Of a stretch of DNA of 64,000 nucleotides, positions 62,501 through 64,000 are shown piece after piece. Made by a program: the position numbers and the translations under genes. The DNA is taken from the NCBI RefSeq assembly GCF_026626635.1, contig NZ_JAPNKA010000001.1, positions 6,014,001-6,078,000 on the forward strand, read 5' to 3'. Under the pieces are notes generated by a model. The model worked only from the letters and a program-made list of their open reading frames with translations, searched no databases and had not been told where the DNA came from. Each line of letters starts with the position of its first letter. The stretch's first letter is position 1. Source of the stretch: Archangium lansingense. GTDB lineage: Bacteria > Myxococcota > Myxococcia > Myxococcales > Myxococcaceae.

Positions 62501-64000
62501 TTCCCCGGCGCCGCGTACCTCGAGATGGCGCTCGCGGGGGCGGCGGAGGCGCTGGGACCCGCGAGCCGCGCGCTCGAAGACGTGAGCTTCCAGGAGATGA
62601 TGGTGCTGCCTCGCGAGGAGGCGCTCGCGGTGCAGATGAGCTTCGCGCCGGACGAGGCGGGAGCGCCGCGCTTCCGGGTCTTCAGCCGGCCGGCGGAAGC
62701 GGGCGGGGCCTGGATGCTGCACGCCGAGGGGCGGATCCGTGAGTGCGCCGGAGCGGAAGCCTTCGCGCTCGGGGAGGCGCGGGGGCGGTGTACGGAGCGC
62801 ATGGACGGCGAGACGCACTACCAGCTCATGCAGGAGCGAGGCGTTGACTTCGGGCCGAGCTTCCGCGTGTTGAAGGAGCTGTGGAAGGCGCCGGGGGAGG
62901 CGATTGCCCGCCTCGAGCTGCCGTCCTCGGTCGCCTCGGAGATGGCGGTCCACCAGCTCCACCCGGCGCTGCTGGATGCCTGCTTCCAGGTCATCAACGG
63001 GGCGGGGTTGGGCGAGCGGCGGGGCGAGACGTTCGTGCCGATGGCGGTCGAGAGACTCCGCGTCCACGGGCGGCCGGGCCGGGCGCTGTGGGGACACGCC
63101 CTCGTAAGGCCCGGCACGAGCAGCGGGAGGGGCACCGTCGAGGCGGATGTGACCCTGCTCGATGAGGACGGCCGTGTCCTGATGGAGGCCAGGGGCCTGA
63201 TGTGCCGGCGCCTGGATGCGGTGCGGCGGCGCTCCGCGGACGAGATCGACGGGTGGATGTACCAGGTCGACTGGCAGGAGGCGCCGCGCGCGGAAGCATT
63301 GCCTTCCACGGAGTCCGCGCAGGGGGCGTGGCTCGTGCTCGCGGATCGCCAGGGCTTCGGCAAGAAGTTGCAGGCGGTGCTGCGCGAGCGTGGCGAGCCG
63401 TGTGTCCTGGTCTCCCACGGAGACGAGTCACGCCTCATCGAGCCGGGCCACTACGTCGTCGATCCGTCTCGGACGGAGGGATTCACGCGAATTCTCGAGG
63501 CCGAGTTCGGTTCCGGTCAGCCGGCGTGCCGCGGTGTCGTGCATCTCTTCAGCCTCGACGCGCCTCGGCCGGAGGAGGGGCCAGAGGCCTTGGATCAGGC
63601 ACGGTCGCTCGGGGTGGAGAGCGCGCTCCACCTCACGCAGGCCCTGGTGTCTGCGGGCTTCCGTGACATGCCCAGGCTGTGGCTGGTGACGGAGGGGGTG
63701 CATGCCGCCAGGCCCGCGGAGCGTGCGCTCCACGTCGAGCAGGCACCGCTCTGGGGGCTCGGACGGGTCCTCTCGTTGGAGCATTCCGAGCTCCGGTGCT
63801 GCAACGTGGACCTCGGGGCCCTCGACGAGGCGCAGGCGCGCGTGTTCGCCGACGAGCTCCTGTCGTCGACACCGGAGGAGCAGGTCGCGCTCCGGGGTCC
63901 GGCGAGGTTCGTGGCGCGGTTGTCGCGCATGGAGCGCGCCATGGTCCCCGAGGCGGAGCTTCGAGCCGACGGCACCTACCTCATCACGGGAGGACTCGGT
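59597..64000 (+). CDS. Type I PKS 3, KS-AT-DH-(KR...), 3' end outside window
   Basis: Open for 1468 codons to the last base. N-terminal docking LPPKRLVLLALELHSESES; KS (Cys209 in DTACSSSL, EAHGTGTSLGDP, KTNVGHLEAAAG); AT (Ser658 GHSMGE, VASHSP); DH with DHVVHGEVIFPG (His961) and LLDACFQ (Asp1127), both intact; structural KR half (~1215-1440); start of KR at TYLITGGLG where the window ends. All seen catalytic residues are present. The gene starts at ATG 59597, 16 bp after PKS2, with no strong ribosome site. The rest of the module, and probably later modules or a thioesterase, lie beyond the window. Confidence 0.92.
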   Translation, partial: MSKEFYEKIANLPPKRLVLLALELHSESESLKRARSEPIAIVGTACRVPGGARTPEAFWRLLYEGVDAITEVPRDRWDAEALFDPDPSKPGRTYARWGGFIDGVDRFDAAFFGLSPREASRMDPQQRLLLEVAWEALERAGQPPDQLSGSRTGVFLGIIGSDYAQLQARQLGAATDIYHVTGTSLNAAAGRLSYTLGLQGPCMSIDTACSSSLVALHVACQSLRNRECDMALSAGVNLMLTPDATIALSSSRGLSPDGRCKTFDASANGFVRSEGCIVFVLKRLSDALAQGDEILSLIVGSAVNQDGASSGLMVPNGPAQERVIEQALASGGLEPSRISYVEAHGTGTSLGDPIELQALARVLGKGRSAEAPLVVGSVKTNVGHLEAAAGLTGVLKTMLALRNEAISPNLHFKTLNPNIALDGVPVAIPTEPRPWPRGEQPRLAGVSAFGISGTNAHVILQEPPVRVPQPPAPSRGAELLVVSARSSEALRAMAGSHARWFAENPGVELREACATAALSRTHHEHRLALAGRTPAELAEKLEAFSRGESAPGAAVGRRSGSARRRVVFVFPGQGSQWLGMGRKLLEQEPAFRAALERCDEAIRACAGFSVLEVLAADEGRSRLQEIDVIQPVLFAMEVALAELWRAWGIEPDAVVGHSMGEVAAAHVAGTLSLDDAAKVICRRSRLLRGVSGQGSMLLVDLTLEEAKQALRGFESRVSVAVSNSVRSTVLSGEPAALEEISRHLEQRDVFRRFVKVDVASHSPQMDPLRPELLAALQGISPRAARVPICSTVTGVMTDGAAFDAGYWADNLREPVLFSKAVERLAVEGHDIFIELSPHPILLPAVEQHLRHLGREGAVLPSLRREEDERGSMLSSLGALYAMGHEVDLQRQHPVRGRRVALPTYPWQRERFWVEAPARARRAREAGHHPLLGAHLALAGQEGAHLWQTELSADSPAYLEDHVVHGEVIFPGAAYLEMALAGAAEALGPASRALEDVSFQEMMVLPREEALAVQMSFAPDEAGAPRFRVFSRPAEAGGAWMLHAEGRIRECAGAEAFALGEARGRCTERMDGETHYQLMQERGVDFGPSFRVLKELWKAPGEAIARLELPSSVASEMAVHQLHPALLDACFQVINGAGLGERRGETFVPMAVERLRVHGRPGRALWGHALVRPGTSSGRGTVEADVTLLDEDGRVLMEARGLMCRRLDAVRRRSADEIDGWMYQVDWQEAPRAEALPSTESAQGAWLVLADRQGFGKKLQAVLRERGEPCVLVSHGDESRLIEPGHYVVDPSRTEGFTRILEAEFGSGQPACRGVVHLFSLDAPRPEEGPEALDQARSLGVESALHLTQALVSAGFRDMPRLWLVTEGVHAARPAERALHVEQAPLWGLGRVLSLEHSELRCCNVDLGALDEAQARVFADELLSSTPEEQVALRGPARFVARLSRMERAMVPEAELRADGTYLITGGLG

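Overview
The window is high-GC DNA from a fruiting myxobacterium, most likely suborder Cystobacterineae (Archangium/Cystobacter/Myxococcus relatives). The call rests on a complete frz chemosensory cluster (frzZ diverging from frzA-B-CD-E-G-F), an frzS gene and an RpoE1-type sigma factor in the neighbourhood where Myxococcus xanthus carries them, many lipoproteins, eukaryote-like kinase architecture and a large type I polyketide synthase (PKS) locus. The genus is inference.

Layout. 1-7067 (+): housekeeping block with a charged low-complexity protein (5' cut), two lipoproteins, homoserine dehydrogenase, BirA, type III pantothenate kinase and a conserved hypothetical. 7076-17402: accessory signalling island with an ADYC-type secreted protein and a 1304-residue zinc-finger/kinase/STAND/PEGA/FGE receptor on the minus strand, a divergent sigma-70-like regulator and a TPR-CHAT lipoprotein on the plus strand, and a lipoprotein built of three copies of one module. 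17677-32921: motility region with frzS, anti-sigma and rpoE1-like sigma, alanine dehydrogenase, a radical SAM protein and the frz cluster. 32926-44343: mixed housekeeping genes, including a PHA-system protein, membrane proteins, DUF1015, a tRNA-type methyltransferase, an ABC exporter operon, hemB, and a DUF4177/RDD/double ATP-grasp operon. 44419-46964: boundary zone with a methyltransferase, a decayed IS21 istB scar, a Cys-rich lipoprotein and a 600-bp leader. 46965-64000 (+): three PKS genes, the last cut by the window end.

Two reading frames are broken where family structure demands continuity. frzE lacks one base near 28720, between its N-terminal and CheA-core parts. The second PKS lacks about 10 bases near 57245, removing the conserved GPAF part of its dehydratase and shifting frame. 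Each is either a true lesion or an assembly error. The Frz proteins would form one pathway: FrzCD receptor, FrzA/FrzB couplers, FrzE kinase, FrzZ and FrzS outputs, FrzF/FrzG adaptation. The PKS proteins would form one assembly line: split loading on PKS1 with two acyltransferases, then two reducing modules joined by matching docking ends.

Several promoters with TTGAxx boxes and 17-bp spacers are visible (birA, frzS, ald, frzA), as are hairpins after the CHAT gene, after ald, between rpoE1 and its anti-sigma gene, and before the first PKS gene. No rRNA, tRNA or CRISPR array was seen.
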